From the NCBI RefSeq assembly GCF_002354895.1, contig NZ_CP023439.1, positions 4,526,001 to 4,590,000 of the forward strand: a DNA stretch of 64,000 nucleotides. Direction: 5' to 3'. The position numbers were made by a program, and so were the translations under genes. Of the stretch, positions 9,018 to 19,336 are shown in pieces (the first letter of the stretch is position 1; every line of letters begins with the position of its first letter). This DNA comes from Thauera sp. K11 (GTDB lineage: Bacteria; Pseudomonadota; Gammaproteobacteria; Burkholderiales; Rhodocyclaceae). The notes below the pieces were generated by a model. That model had not been told where the DNA came from. It worked only from the letters and a program-made list of their open reading frames with translations, and made no database searches.

Positions 9018-11138
9018 TCAGTTGTCACCACTCGTTGCAGCCAGACGCAGGCGGATGCGTACCTCGGCGCCACCGCCGTCGCGGTTCGCCAGCCTGACCT
9101 CGCCACCGTGCTCATCGACTATCTTCTTCACCATCGCCAGGCCGAGGCCGGTGCCCCGCGACTTGGTGGTGAAATAGGGTTCGAAGGCGTGTGTCAGCAC
9201 TTCCGCCGGGAAGCCCGGGCCGTTGTCACGGAACAGCAGCAGCGCACGCTCGCCTTCGCGGCGGGTGATCACCTGCATCTCGCCGTCCTCGTCGCCGTTC
9301 AGCGCATCCTGGGCATTTTGCAGCAAATTGTGGATCACCTGTCGAATCTGCGTGGCATCGCCCTGCACCGGCGGCAGGTCCTGCGCCAGTTCCAGCCGGA
9401 TGCGCCCGGCCGCGCTTTCGTAGAGATTCAGCACCTCGCGGATCAGCGCATTCAGGTCCACCGCGGCAAGTTGCGGCGCGGGCAGCCGCGCGTAATCGCG
9501 GAAGGCATTGACCAGGTTCTTCATCGCCTCGACCTGGTTCACGATGGTCCGCGTCGAGCGCTCCAGCATCTCGCGGCCGTCGTCGTCGAGGCGGTCGGCG
9601 AGCTTGAAGGCCAGGCGCTCGGCGGACAACTGGATCGGCGTCAGCGGATTCTTGATCTCGTGCGCCAGGCGACGTGCCACCTCGGCCCATGCCGCGGTGC
9701 GCTGCGCGGCGATGAGGCGCGAGATGTCGTCGAACACCACCACCGATCCGCCCCCGCCGCTCTGCGGCAGGCGCGAGCCATGGATGAGCAGCGTGAGCGG
9801 AGCGCTGTCCTTCACCGGCAGCTCGATCTGCGCCTGCCAGTCCCCCTCGTTCGCCGCGAAGCCGTCGACGAGTGCGTCGCGCAGCACCTGGTGGCGCGGC
9901 CACTCGGCCAGCGGGATATCCTCGAAGCCGGCGAGATCGTCGTCCAGGATGGCCAGCGCGCCATGGTTGGCCGCACGCAGCGTGCCGTCGGCCGCGAAGG
10001 CGAGCACGCCGGTGGACAGGTTGGCCAGCACGCTCTCCAGATAGACCCGCGCCGCTTCCACCGCGGCACGGCTGCGGTCGGTCGCGGCGCGCGCATCCTC
10101 GAGCTGGCGCGTCATCTGGTTGAACGACTGGGTCAGCACGCCCAGCTCGTCGCGGGCCGGCAGCGCCTGGCGCGGACTGAAGTCCCCCTGCGCCACCGCC
10201 TGCGTGCCTTCGGCCAGGATCAGCAGCGGTGCGACGAGCCGGCGCGCCATGATGAAGGCCACCGCCACCGCCGCCAGCAGGGCGAGCAGCATCGTCAGCG
10301 TCAACGTCAACGTGTAGATGCGCTTGAGGCCGACGCGCCCGAGCGTCAATTGCTGGTACTCGCGATAGGCTTCCTGCACCGCCTCCGCGTTGTGGCCAAA
10401 GGTCTCGGGGACGGGCTGGGTGAGCTGCAGCAGGTGCGTCTCGCCCGCCAGCGTGCGCATCGGGATGGGCACGATCACCCGGATCACCAGCCGGCCGTCG
10501 GGCTGCGTCTCCACCGCGTGCAGGCTCAGCGTCTGCCGCGCCTGCCGCAGTTGCGTCGCGGTCGGCAGGTCCGGCAGCAGGGTGCCGGCCGAATCCACCG
10601 CGCTGGCGACGATCTGCCCGTTGATGCCGATCACCGTCGCGCTGGCGACGCCGGCCTGTTCGCGCAGGCGGTTGAGCAGCGCCGACGGCACCGGGTCGTT
10701 GCCCTCCAGCACGAGCGCCATGCCTTCGGCCTTTTCGTGCACCTGGCCGACGAGGAAGTCGAGCGCCTTCTGCCCCAGCGCGATGCCGCCCTCGAGCGCG
10801 GCATCGACGCGCACGTCGAACCACGATTCGATGCTGCGCACCACGAACTGCAGGGACACCGCATACACCACGAAGCCCGGCAGCAGTCCCATCAGCGCGA
10901 ACATCAGCACCAGCCGGTACTTGAGCCGCGAGCCGAACTGCCGCTGACGATACTCGCGCCACAACATGTGCAACTGCAGGCCGACCAGCGCCGCCAGGGC
11001 GACGACCACCGCGCCGTTGAGGCCGAGCAGGTAGGGATAGCTGCCGGCGAACAGGTCGGTGTTCGAACTCGCGGACGTCAGCAGGAACAGCGAGATCGCG
11101 GCCAGCGCGGCAGCGACGACGAGTGCGATCCGCTTCAT
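9018..11138 (-). CDS. ntrY: NtrY-like membrane sensor histidine kinase
   Basis: 706 residues from the ATG at 11138, chosen because it starts the first membrane segment (MKRIALVVAAALAAISLFLL) and overlaps the upstream stop as ATGA. Three N-terminal membrane helices lie within residues 1-100, then a periplasmic sensor region, a fourth helix near 275-297, HAMP, PAS around 370-470, HisKA with His493 in LAHEIKNPLTP, and an HATPase domain with DNGPGF and GTGLGL boxes. It should phosphorylate the NtrX-like regulator encoded 3 bp downstream. A longer open frame upstream is only an out-of-frame shadow of the DUF4390 gene. Confidence 0.95.
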   Translation of the reverse strand: MKRIALVVAAALAAISLFLLTSASSNTDLFAGSYPYLLGLNGAVVVALAALVGLQLHMLWREYRQRQFGSRLKYRLVLMFALMGLLPGFVVYAVSLQFVVRSIESWFDVRVDAALEGGIALGQKALDFLVGQVHEKAEGMALVLEGNDPVPSALLNRLREQAGVASATVIGINGQIVASAVDSAGTLLPDLPTATQLRQARQTLSLHAVETQPDGRLVIRVIVPIPMRTLAGETHLLQLTQPVPETFGHNAEAVQEAYREYQQLTLGRVGLKRIYTLTLTLTMLLALLAAVAVAFIMARRLVAPLLILAEGTQAVAQGDFSPRQALPARDELGVLTQSFNQMTRQLEDARAATDRSRAAVEAARVYLESVLANLSTGVLAFAADGTLRAANHGALAILDDDLAGFEDIPLAEWPRHQVLRDALVDGFAANEGDWQAQIELPVKDSAPLTLLIHGSRLPQSGGGGSVVVFDDISRLIAAQRTAAWAEVARRLAHEIKNPLTPIQLSAERLAFKLADRLDDDGREMLERSTRTIVNQVEAMKNLVNAFRDYARLPAPQLAAVDLNALIREVLNLYESAAGRIRLELAQDLPPVQGDATQIRQVIHNLLQNAQDALNGDEDGEMQVITRREGERALLLFRDNGPGFPAEVLTHAFEPYFTTKSRGTGLGLAMVKKIVDEHGGEVRLANRDGGGAEVRIRLRLAATSGDN

Positions 11139-11692
11139 CGGGAGGCGGCCGCGCCGGGCAGGAAGGTCCATCGCACCCACTCCGTGCCGAGATCCCAGTC
11201 GCGGCTGCCGATGGCGGTGACCTGGAAAGGCTTGGGCAGTTGGGAGGTGTCGAGCTGGAAGCGCAGCGCGACCTGGTGCGACACCCCGGGCCGGAGTTCG
11301 TCGCTGCCCGCGACCTGCCAGTTGCGGATGCGCAGCATCGTGCGCACGGCGGCATCGAGACTGTCGAAGCTCTGCTGGAAACTGCCGATGGACAGGCGAT
11401 AGCTGCGCGTGATGGCGTTGTAGTGCAGGCGGTAGTCGAGCGTGCGGTCGACGACGAGTTCGTTGAGCCAGTACCAGCGCGGACGCTCGATGCGCAGTTC
11501 GGCGACGAAGTACAGCGACACGCCGCGGGTCACGGCATCGGCGAGACGCGAGTTGAGTTCGAGATCGATGTCCGCGTTCAGCACGTAGCCGCCGTCGCCG
11601 GGCACGATCTCGGCGCTGCGGATGAGCGCCTCCTCGGCGCAGGACGCGAAAGTGGCGCACATCAGCACCACGGCGCACAGCCAGCGCCGCAT
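11135..11692 (-). CDS. DUF4390 secreted or periplasmic protein
   Basis: 185 residues from ATG 11692. It has a signal peptide (MRRWLCAVVLMCATFASC, with a possible lipobox cysteine) and then an all-beta-looking domain with RPRWYWLNE and a C-terminal WD-rich stretch, as in DUF4390 proteins found next to ntrY in Betaproteobacteria. Function is unknown. It overlaps ntrY by 4 bp and begins 4 bp after the rsmB stop, so it is cotranscribed with both and may assist NtrY sensing; that link is inference from gene order. Confidence 0.85.
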   Translation of the reverse strand: MRRWLCAVVLMCATFASCAEEALIRSAEIVPGDGGYVLNADIDLELNSRLADAVTRGVSLYFVAELRIERPRWYWLNELVVDRTLDYRLHYNAITRSYRLSIGSFQQSFDSLDAAVRTMLRIRNWQVAGSDELRPGVSHQVALRFQLDTSQLPKPFQVTAIGSRDWDLGTEWVRWTFLPGAAASR

Positions 11693-11696
11693 GCGT

Positions 11697-13049
11697 TCAG
11701 CGAGACTTGCGCAGCAGGGCGAAGTAGAAGCCGTCATGTTCGGCATTGGGGAAGAGCTGGCAGTCGGGGCGGTTGTCGATCGGAAGCTGTTCGGCGTCGC
11801 CGTGGCGGGCGCGGAAACGCGCGATCTGCAGCCGGTTTTCTTCGTCGAATACCGAACAGGTGACGTAAAGCATTGTGCCATCGGGCGCCAGCGTCTGCCA
11901 AAGCGCATCGAGGATCTCCGCCTGCTGCGCGGCGAAGCGGCCGATGTCCTCGTCGCGGCGCAGCCACTTGATGTCGGGATGGCGGCGCGCCACGCCGGAC
12001 GCCGAACACGGCACGTCGGCGAGGATGCGGTCGAACGGCCGCCCGTCCCACCACGCGTGCAGGTCGCGGCAGTCGGCGACCCTCACCTGCGCGGCAAGGC
12101 CGAGGCGCGCCAGGTTGCGCCCGATGCGCTCCGCACGCTGCGGATCGAGTTCCAGTGCCAGCAGATCGACATCGGCGCGCTCGAGCAGATGAGCGCTCTT
12201 GCCGCCGGGTGCGGCGCAAGCGTCCAGCACGCGCTCGCCGTCGCGGGCGTCCAGCAGCCTGGCCGCCCACTGCGCGCCGGCGTCCTGCACCGACAGCAGC
12301 CCTTCGCCGTGGCCGGGCAGGCGCGCCACCGCGACCGGCCGCTCGAGCAGCACCGCGTCGTTCTCCAGCCGGTGCCCGGGCACGCCGGCCTGCTGCAGCA
12401 TCGCGAGCGCCTCATCCACCGTCATGCGGCGGCGATTCACGCGCAGCGCCATCGGCGGATGCTGGTTGCCGGCATCGAGCACAGCCTCCCACCGCTCCGG
12501 ATGGGATCGCCGCAGCCTTTCCAGCCACCACCGCGGATGCGCATGGCGGGCCGCTTCGTCGACTCCGATCCAGTCCGCCCATGACGCCTTCTGCCGCAGC
12601 GCATTGCGCAGCACGGCATTGACCATGCCCCGCATCCCCGGCATCTCCGCCGCCACGGCCTGGACTGCCTGATCGACGACGGTATGCGCCTGCTCGGGAC
12701 GTTGCCCCAGCCGATGCACCGCCACCAGCAGCAAGGCCCGCACGAAGGAAGGCGGCGGGGCGTGCAGCAGATGCCGCAGCACCGCATCGCCGCGGCCATA
12801 TTCGCGCAGCGTCGACCATGCGAGGTCGCGCACCGCGCCGCGCGTGCCTTCGGCCCAGTCGGGATGCGCCTGCTGCATCCGCTCGAAGCCGTCGGTGAGG
12901 TTCGCGCCGTCGAGCACCTCCGCGACGAGGCGCGCCGACGCCTGCAGGGCGTAGCCCAGGCTGTCGGCGGGCAGCCGCACGGGCGACGGACGGGGACGGC
13001 GAGGAGCGGAATCGTGCGTGCGCGTCGACGGCGCGGAAGGACGGGTCAC
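11697..13049 (-). CDS. rsmB: 16S rRNA (cytosine-967-C5)-methyltransferase RsmB
   Basis: 450 residues using the GTG at 13049, which gives the normal family length and has AGGAAAG upstream; the open frame continues further but without family similarity. An N-terminal NusB-like RNA-binding domain (about residues 35-170) is followed by a Rossmann methyltransferase with the SAM motif CAAPGGKS, the DVPCSASG motif with a conserved cysteine, and the catalytic TCSVF cysteine. It modifies C967 of 16S rRNA. Tightly packed with the DUF4390 gene and separated from speE by 37 bp. Confidence 0.93.
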   Translation of the reverse strand: MTRPSAPSTRTHDSAPRRPRPSPVRLPADSLGYALQASARLVAEVLDGANLTDGFERMQQAHPDWAEGTRGAVRDLAWSTLREYGRGDAVLRHLLHAPPPSFVRALLLVAVHRLGQRPEQAHTVVDQAVQAVAAEMPGMRGMVNAVLRNALRQKASWADWIGVDEAARHAHPRWWLERLRRSHPERWEAVLDAGNQHPPMALRVNRRRMTVDEALAMLQQAGVPGHRLENDAVLLERPVAVARLPGHGEGLLSVQDAGAQWAARLLDARDGERVLDACAAPGGKSAHLLERADVDLLALELDPQRAERIGRNLARLGLAAQVRVADCRDLHAWWDGRPFDRILADVPCSASGVARRHPDIKWLRRDEDIGRFAAQQAEILDALWQTLAPDGTMLYVTCSVFDEENRLQIARFRARHGDAEQLPIDNRPDCQLFPNAEHDGFYFALLRKSR

Positions 13050-13086
13050 GGTAGAACGACTTTCCTGCAAAGGTCGCGTGGCCGCT

Positions 13087-13986
13087 TCATGCGAGCAGGC
13101 CGCGCAGATGATTTGGATATGCGAATTGCGCGCAATGGACCGCCCCATTGTAGTGCCGAAGCCCTTCCAGCCGGCGTGCCGCAATGCGCGCATCGACCTC
13201 TCCGGCGCCGAGCGCGGCCGGATCGAGCGTGTCGGACGCCACGGCGAAGACGCACAGGCTGCCGTACAGCGGAACATAGGCGAGATAGGGCCGAACCACG
13301 CCGAACGCCGTGCGCAGCTCCCGCAGCACCGAGGCGACCTGATCACGCTGGAAATATGCACTGCCCAGTTGCAGGCTCAGCGTCCCTCCCGGCGCCAGCA
13401 AGGCCCGGCAGGCGCCGAAGAAGGCGGCGGAGAACAATGGCTTCGCCGCGCCGACGGGATCGGTCAGATCGAACACGATCAAATCGAACGCATCCGCCGC
13501 CGGCTGCCCGCGCATGGCCTCGACATGGGCCATGCCGTCCCCGATGCGCAGTTCAACCCGCGGATCGTCCAGCGCGCCACGATGCACCGCTTGCAGATGG
13601 CGCCGCGCGATATCGACCACACCGGCGTCAAGCTCGACGACCACCACTCGGTCGATGGACGGATGCTTCAGCAACTCCTCCGCCGAGCCGCCATCCCCAC
13701 CCCCGAGGACCAGGGTCCGGCGAGGGCAAGGATGGGCGACGCCGGCCACATGCGCCAGGTTTTCGTGGTAGTGGAATTCATCGCACTCGGAGGTCATGAA
13801 GCAGCCGTCGAGCCGGAACAAGCGGCCGAAGCGCGGCGTGTCCCACACCTCGATCTCCTGATGGGGCGTGCGCAGACGCTCCAGCAATCGCCCGCCACGG
13901 AGGAAGTAGCCCGCATCGTCCGCCAACCGCTCGATCAGCAGGCCCTCCTCCGCCAGCAGTTCATCTCCATCCATCTCCGTCCCCAT
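13087..13986 (-). CDS. speE: Polyamine aminopropyltransferase (spermidine synthase-like)
   Basis: 299 residues from the ATG at 13986; an upstream in-frame ATG at 14031 would make the coding region run through a parS site and is less likely. The fold is SAM-dependent methyltransferase-like with the SpeE motif LVLGGGDGGSAEE and acidic residue VVVELD for decarboxylated SAM, and YHENLAH upstream of it. It would transfer aminopropyl to putrescine. Same strand as rsmB, probably the first gene of that operon. Confidence 0.88.
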   Translation of the reverse strand: MGTEMDGDELLAEEGLLIERLADDAGYFLRGGRLLERLRTPHQEIEVWDTPRFGRLFRLDGCFMTSECDEFHYHENLAHVAGVAHPCPRRTLVLGGGDGGSAEELLKHPSIDRVVVVELDAGVVDIARRHLQAVHRGALDDPRVELRIGDGMAHVEAMRGQPAADAFDLIVFDLTDPVGAAKPLFSAAFFGACRALLAPGGTLSLQLGSAYFQRDQVASVLRELRTAFGVVRPYLAYVPLYGSLCVFAVASDTLDPAALGAGEVDARIAARRLEGLRHYNGAVHCAQFAYPNHLRGLLA

Positions 13987-14001
13987 TTCGATTCCGCCGT
14001 G

Positions 14002-14017
14002 TGTTTCACGTGAAACA
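14002..14017. promoter_or_regulatory. parS: parS site 1
   Basis: TGTTTCACGTGAAACA, a perfect 16-bp palindrome matching the bacterial chromosomal parS consensus bound by ParB for origin segregation. It lies immediately upstream of speE; ParB spreading could therefore affect that promoter. Confidence 0.9.
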
Positions 14018-14225
14018 CGCCCTCCCGGCACGTAGTTTGCCCAAGGCCCGGCAACCGGGCTTCATACGGAGCCTACGCCGCTACGCACAGCGCCCCGCCC
14101 CGTGCGCCATCCCTGCGAGGTCGACCGTTCCGACGTATTCACAGGTCTGCCGAAGCCGGATGCCCAGTACGTATTCAGAGAAACTGCGGCACCGGGAACA
14201 CCAGCGGCAAGCCCCCCTTCAGACG

Positions 14226-14241
14226 TGTTCCACGTGAAACA
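14226..14241. promoter_or_regulatory. parS: parS site 2
   Basis: TGTTCCACGTGAAACA, identical to the classical parS consensus, 208 bp after the first copy. Two sites this close mark the chromosome origin domain. This is the last sequence on the left that can be assigned with confidence to the core chromosome before the inserted islands. Confidence 0.93.
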
Positions 14242-14705
14242 GCGAGACTTGCAGCACCGGATCCGGGTGGAGTGAATCGCTTCCTGCGCTGCTACTGCCC
14301 GATGCAGAGGTGACGTTTTCGCCGCATGCTGTTGATTTCAAGGGTGTTTTTGAACCCCATCGACGCGCTTGGATCTATTCTTGGATCAAAAAATCAAGCG
14401 TATCTCTTGGTAGCAGCGGATGGCCCTCCCTGGACACTTCCCGCGCTCCCATTACCGATGCGATGCGTCAGCAGACGACCTGATCAGTGGCAGCGAAACC
14501 GGCCATCGACGTGCGCCAACGTCCAATGCGCTGCAACGGGCTCATTTTCCCACCTCCTGATCCGGAACACCAAGGATGTTGCGCCCTGCTTCAGCTCGAA
14601 AAAACGGAAGGCGCGTAGTTCGGATTGATGGCTGCGGCAGCGGTGATGCCGGGGTGAGATGACGGCTCCTTTGGCCAGTTGGCCGATACCGATAGGAGCC
14701 TCGCC
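14242..14705. other. Gene-free left border of the accessory region
   Basis: No supported gene in 464 bp. CCGATGCAGAGG at 14299-14310 matches the mnmE-end core CCGATACAGAAG at 10 of 12 positions and could be a diverged left attachment site of the distal element, but there is no other support. AT-rich DNA with GGATC repeats follows at 14370-14400. A good ribosome site (GGAG at 14695-14698) precedes the next gene. Confidence 0.35.
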
Positions 14706-15876
14706 ATGTCACACAAAGCTTCAGACATCATCACCCAGAAAGCCCTGTTGCTCGATGAGCGGCTGACGCCGCTGGAGCGCAACGCGTGGCTGACTTTCCG
14801 TGCGCTGGCCAGCAGCGACGGCACCGTGGTCCTCAGTTACGACGCGCTGCGCGGATACCTGCCCAGCGCACCAGGCAGCAAGCGGGCGGCCCTTGAAACC
14901 GTGTCCAGGGCCGTGCTGTGCCTGCGGCTGTCCACGTGGATTGCACTGGTCGAATACCGCCGCAATCCGATGACCGGCTTTTCGATGGCCAGCCGCTACG
15001 CGGTGCGGAATCAGCCCCTCGCGTTCGACGACGCCTGCCTGGAAGACGAAGACTACATGCCCCTGCTGGAACGGGCGCTCGGCCATGCCAGCGCGACGAT
15101 CCGCCAACTGGCGCAGTCCATTCTCGAAGAGGCCATGCGCCATCCAGACAGGTTGGGAAAGCTGCCCGCAACAATGCAAGAGCGGATCAGGCGCTTGCAA
15201 CACCGGGGCGATGACCATGATCCGGGCAGTCCTGGTGGTTCAACTCCGCGCAATGCCCTCGTGCCCGAAGCCAGCGGCGACATTCCGAAACCCGTTCCGG
15301 CATCTGCGACAGTAGTACGTGCTGTACAAAAAGAAGTATTTAAAGAAGTACATACGTTACCGGTCACCAACCGAAGTCCAGGCATCGCGGTCGGATGTGC
15401 CCATCCGCTTCCGGCAACTGCCGCAGGATCAGCAGCAGATTCTCACCGCGCGTCTCAGGGGCTTGCCTCTGGAGCAACGCCTGGCGGTGCTGGCCGAGTG
15501 GGACATGCGCTGCGAATCAGGTGGCGTGCACAACGCCATCGCCTACCTCTACGGGCTGATCAAGAAGGCCGTGGAAGGCGTGTTCAAGCTCTGGGCGGCG
15601 CGCAAATCCACCCCGCAGCAGACACCCGTGCAGGCCATCAGCAACAGCCAGCATGGTTCGCCGCCTGCTCCTTCTCAATCGTCCAGCAGCCAAGCCGCAA
15701 AGCCTGCGTCGCGCGAGGTGGCGCAACGGCATCTGGATCAGATCAAGCGTATGTTGAAGACACCATCGCTACCCATCGGGCAGATCATCGGGTGCATGGC
15801 TGACAGCGGAATGCTGCCAACAGCCCCGGGAAACACACCTGCTGCTGCAAGGCTGAGGCCACGAGGCTCGGCGTGA
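14706..15876 (+). pseudogene. STY4528-like ICE/pathogenicity-island replication protein, frameshifted
   Basis: The first about 220 codons (from ATG 14706 with GGAG at 7-bp spacing) read as the N-terminal winged-helix-like part of the STY4528 family found in SPI-7-type integrative elements (MSHKASDIITQKALLLDERLTPLERNAW). After about 15,330-15,390 the family-like sequence (PIRFRQLPQDQQQILTARLRGLP, LAEWDMRCESGGVHNAIAYL) continues in the next frame to the TGA at 15876. A single-base shift has split the gene, or there is a sequence error. With the following integrase-domain gene it looks like a relic of a larger conjugative element. Confidence 0.7.
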
Positions 15877-15884
15877 GGCCGATG

Positions 15885-15915
15885 GGGCCGTCACTGCCCG
15901 CCGCGGTGACGGCCC
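15885..15915 (+). terminator. Hairpin after the STY4528-like gene
   Basis: GGGCCGTCAC pairs perfectly with GTGACGGCCC across an 11-base GC-rich loop, 8 bp after the stop. No U-run follows, so it is at best a weak or Rho-assisted terminator. The next 535 bp (15,916-16,451) hold nothing else I can support. Confidence 0.4.
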
Positions 15916-16451
15916 GGAAAATTGCAGCAGCAATGCGGCTTGGCGCAGCATCGCATTGATGGCTGCGCACATGACGATGCCCCGGCACACTGGCCCAGCA
16001 ACAACCTGCCGGTGGGTATGAACACCGGAACCCTGGCGCAGGTTCCTGCAAGCGCCGACCCGGCTCGCCGGACGGAACCATCCCAGGCACACCCCGGCTC
16101 GCTCTGTGTGCCGCCCTACCATGGGCAGAGCCTTCCTCATCCTCGACGTGGTTCGTCGCGCCATCGTCGCCGCACACATCCGCCGTTCCAGGCACTCATC
16201 GCGGGTCGCCCGACCTGCCGGCTTCTTTCCACCACTGCACAACAGGAGGCACCCATCCCAGCACATCACGTTGTCGTCCCTTGCAACTCTTCCGCCCGGC
16301 CTTCCCACAGGAAGCAAGGCGGACGCCTCATTCGAGGCCACAGGTGAACTGAGCACCTGGCCCTCGCCCTTCGGGGATCTCGCCTTGGCGAGTTGGCAAA
16401 AACACTGACCGTTTGCTTCTCAGCCCCGACAACCGATGGAACAGCACTGCG

Positions 16452-17303
16452 ATGGACGACCTGACCTATACCCTGCGCCAGCTCTGCCTGCGCAACCGCG
16501 ACGGCAGCCACGCCACCCAAGCCGACCGGCAACGGTCGCTGACCCTGGCCGCACGCCAACTGTGCGAAGCGGGCTTTCGCCAGATGCGGGCCTCCTCGCT
16601 CAAGGGCACGCATGTCGAAGCCCTGTTGCAGCGCTGGCAAGCCGAAGGCCTGTCGGCAGGCACGATCAAGAACCGCATGGCGCACCTGCGCTGGTGGGCA
16701 GAGAAGGTCGGCAAAGCAGGCATCCTGCCAGCGGACAACACCAAGCTGGGCATCCCTGAACGCCGCTACATGACCAACGAGAGCAAGGCCAAGGAACTGG
16801 GCGATGGGCTGAACAGAATCACCGATCCGCACGTCCGCATGAGCCTGCGCCTGCAAGCGGCCTTTGGCCTACGGCGGGAAGAGTCCATCAAGTTCCAGCC
16901 CCGCTATGCCGACCGTGGCGACCACATCGCCATCAAAGGCTCATGGGCCAAGGGCGGGCGCGACCGGGCGGTACCGATCACGACGGCAGAGCAGCGGACG
17001 GTACTGGATGAGGCCCACCGGCTGGTGGGGTTGGGCTCGCTGATCCCCGCGAACAAGACCTACATCCAACAGCGGCACGTCTACGACGGGCAGTGCAAGG
17101 CTTCGGGCCTGAGCAACATGCACGGACTGCGGCATCGGTATGCGCAGATGCGGTATGAAGCGCTGACGGGGTGGAAGGCGCCGGCGGCAGGTGGTCCTTC
17201 AAGTCCAACGCAACGCATGGAAGACGACCATGCTCGTCAGACGATCAGCCGCGAATTGGGGCACGAGCGCATTCAAATCACAGCCACCTATCTCGGCAGG
17301 TAG
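16452..17303 (+). CDS. Integrase-domain (tyrosine recombinase-like) protein of ICE type
   Basis: 283 residues from ATG 16452. An N-terminal SAM-like core-binding region (residues about 1-110) is followed by a catalytic-like domain with Arg in FGLRREESIKF, HGLRHRYAQMRYE (H-x-x-R) and GHERIQITATYLGR, in which Tyr near the C terminus could be the nucleophile. This is the short 'integrase domain-containing' protein often found beside STY4528 genes in integrative conjugative elements. It is not adjacent to an attachment core and is probably not the enzyme that inserted the present island. Function in vivo is uncertain. Confidence 0.75.
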   Translation: MDDLTYTLRQLCLRNRDGSHATQADRQRSLTLAARQLCEAGFRQMRASSLKGTHVEALLQRWQAEGLSAGTIKNRMAHLRWWAEKVGKAGILPADNTKLGIPERRYMTNESKAKELGDGLNRITDPHVRMSLRLQAAFGLRREESIKFQPRYADRGDHIAIKGSWAKGGRDRAVPITTAEQRTVLDEAHRLVGLGSLIPANKTYIQQRHVYDGQCKASGLSNMHGLRHRYAQMRYEALTGWKAPAAGGPSSPTQRMEDDHARQTISRELGHERIQITATYLGR

Positions 17304-17437
17304 TCCAGTCGGCAACCGGTACAGCGATCAATGTGCTGCCCGGCACGAAAGCCACGAAATATGATGCACCAAGCCTCTCTTTCCTTATGTCAGCCTGATA
17401 AACTGCCATCCATCTTTCTTTCGCCATCCTGCCCAAG

Positions 17438-17761
17438 ATGAAGCGTTGCATCGTCGGCATACGCCGCCCCGAGGATCAGAGCCATTCTGCTGCCGGCCCT
17501 GGTCAGCCCTCGGTCTGGTTTCCGTCCATGGCGACGATGGCGGCGGTGCTGTCCGAGGACAACCGGGCCTTGCTGCGCGTGATCCGCGACCAGCGGCCCA
17601 AGTCGCTGACGGCGCTGGCAGCGCTCACCGGGCGGCGTGTGCCCAACCTGTCGCGCTCGCTGCGGATGATGGAAGGCTACGGCCTGGTCAGACTCAAGCG
17701 TGACGCGCATGGCGTGGAGCCGGAGGCGCTGGCGACCAGTTTCAAGATTCTGATTGATTGA
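17438..17761 (+). CDS. Helix-turn-helix regulator upstream of the type I R-M operon
   Basis: 107 residues. The C-terminal two thirds is a winged-helix domain (LSEDNRALLRVIRDQRPKSLTALAALTGRRVPNLSRSLRMMEGYGLVRLKR) like the MarR/HTH proteins common in mobile-element gene pairs. The N-terminal part is shorter than I expect for relatives, so the gene may be slightly deleted. It stops 10 bp before the hsdM start and probably belongs to the same transcript; a role in controlling restriction gene expression is inference. The 134 bp before it contain no gene. Confidence 0.7.
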   Translation: MKRCIVGIRRPEDQSHSAAGPGQPSVWFPSMATMAAVLSEDNRALLRVIRDQRPKSLTALAALTGRRVPNLSRSLRMMEGYGLVRLKRDAHGVEPEALATSFKILID

Positions 17762-17771
17762 AGGTTCGGAC

Positions 17772-19336
17772 GTGAACAACAACAAAGAAGCCGAGCGGGC
17801 GGAACTGCACAAAACCATCTGGCGCATCGCCAACGATCTGCGCGGCAGCGTGGACGGCTGGGACTTCAAGAGCTACGTGCTCGGCATGTTGTTCTACCGT
17901 TTCATCTCGGAGAACCTCACCGCCTACCTGAACGATGAAGCCCATCGCGCCGGAGAAAACGACTTCGACTACGCCGCGCTGTCCGACACCGATGCCGAAC
18001 AGGGCCGTGCCGAAACGGTCAAGGAAAAAGGCTTCTACATCCTGCCTTCGCACCTGTTCGCCAACGTGCGCGAGCGGGCGCGACACGACGCCAACCTCAA
18101 TGAAACCCTGTCCCGCGTGTTCAAGGACATCGAGGGTTCAGCCATCGGCGCGGACAGCGAGGACGACTTCAAGGGCCTGTTCGACGACCTCGACGTGAAC
18201 AGCAGCAAGCTCGGCCCCACAGTCGCCAAACGCAACGAAAAGCTGGTGAAGCTGCTCGATGCCATCGGCGACCTGCCGCTGGGCAGCTTCACCGACAACA
18301 CCATCGACCTGTTCGGCGACGCCTACGAATACCTGATGCAGATGTACGCCTCCACCGCCGGCAAATCCGGCGGCGAGTTCTACACGCCGCAGGAAGTCTC
18401 TGAACTGCTGGCGCGCATCGCCGTCAGCGGCAAGACCGAGGTCAACAAGGTGTACGACCCGGCCTGCGGGTCGGGTTCGCTGCTGCTCAAGTTCACCAAG
18501 GTTCTGGGGCAGGACAAGGTGCGGCAAGGCTTCTATGGGCAGGAGATCAACCTGACCACTTACAACCTGTGCCGCATCAACATGTTCCTGCACGACGTGA
18601 ACTACGAGAAGTTCGACATCGCGCACGGCGACACGCTCACCGACCCCGCACACTGGGACGACGAGCCGTTCGAGGCCATCGTTTCCAATCCACCGTATTC
18701 CATCAAGTGGGCGGGCGACAGCAATCCGCTGCTCATCAACGACCCACGCTTCGCGCCTGCGGGCGTACTCGCGCCCAAGAGCAAGGCCGACCTTGCCTTC
18801 ACCATGCACATTCTGTCGTGGCTGGCGACCAGCGGCACGGCGGCCATCGTCGAGTTTCCCGGTGTGCTCTATCGCGGCGGTGCGGAGCGAAAAATCCGCC
18901 AGTACCTGATCGACAACAACTACGTCGATACCGTCATCCAATTGCCGCCCGACCTGTTTTTCGGCACCACGATTGCCACTTGCATCATCGTGCTGAAGAA
19001 ATCCAAGCGCGACAACGCCACGCTGTTCATTGATGCGTCCGCCGAGTTCATGCGTAGCGGTAACAAGAACAAGCTGACGGATACCAACCAGCAGAAGGTG
19101 CTTGATGCCTTCACTGCTCGTAAGGACGTGGCGCACTTCGCTCGATTGGTCGAGAACGCTAACATTGTGGCAAACGACTACAACGTCTCTGTCTCATCGT
19201 ATGTCGAGCAGCCGAACAACGATGTAACGGTGGATATCAAGGCGCTCAACACCAAGATTGCCCGCATCGTGACAAGACAAGCCGAACTGCGGACGCAGAT
19301 TGATGCCATCGTTGCCGAACTGGAAGGAGACGAGGC

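Noticed and set aside
9018..11678. Extended ntrY starting 180 codons upstream
   Set aside because: The extra part overlaps the DUF4390 gene out of frame and has no kinase similarity; the ATG at 11138 overlaps the upstream stop and starts the first membrane helix.
17281..17340. CCGGTACAG near 17.32 kb as a further attachment core
   Set aside because: It matches only 8 of the first 9 core bases and nothing beyond; such a match is expected by chance.
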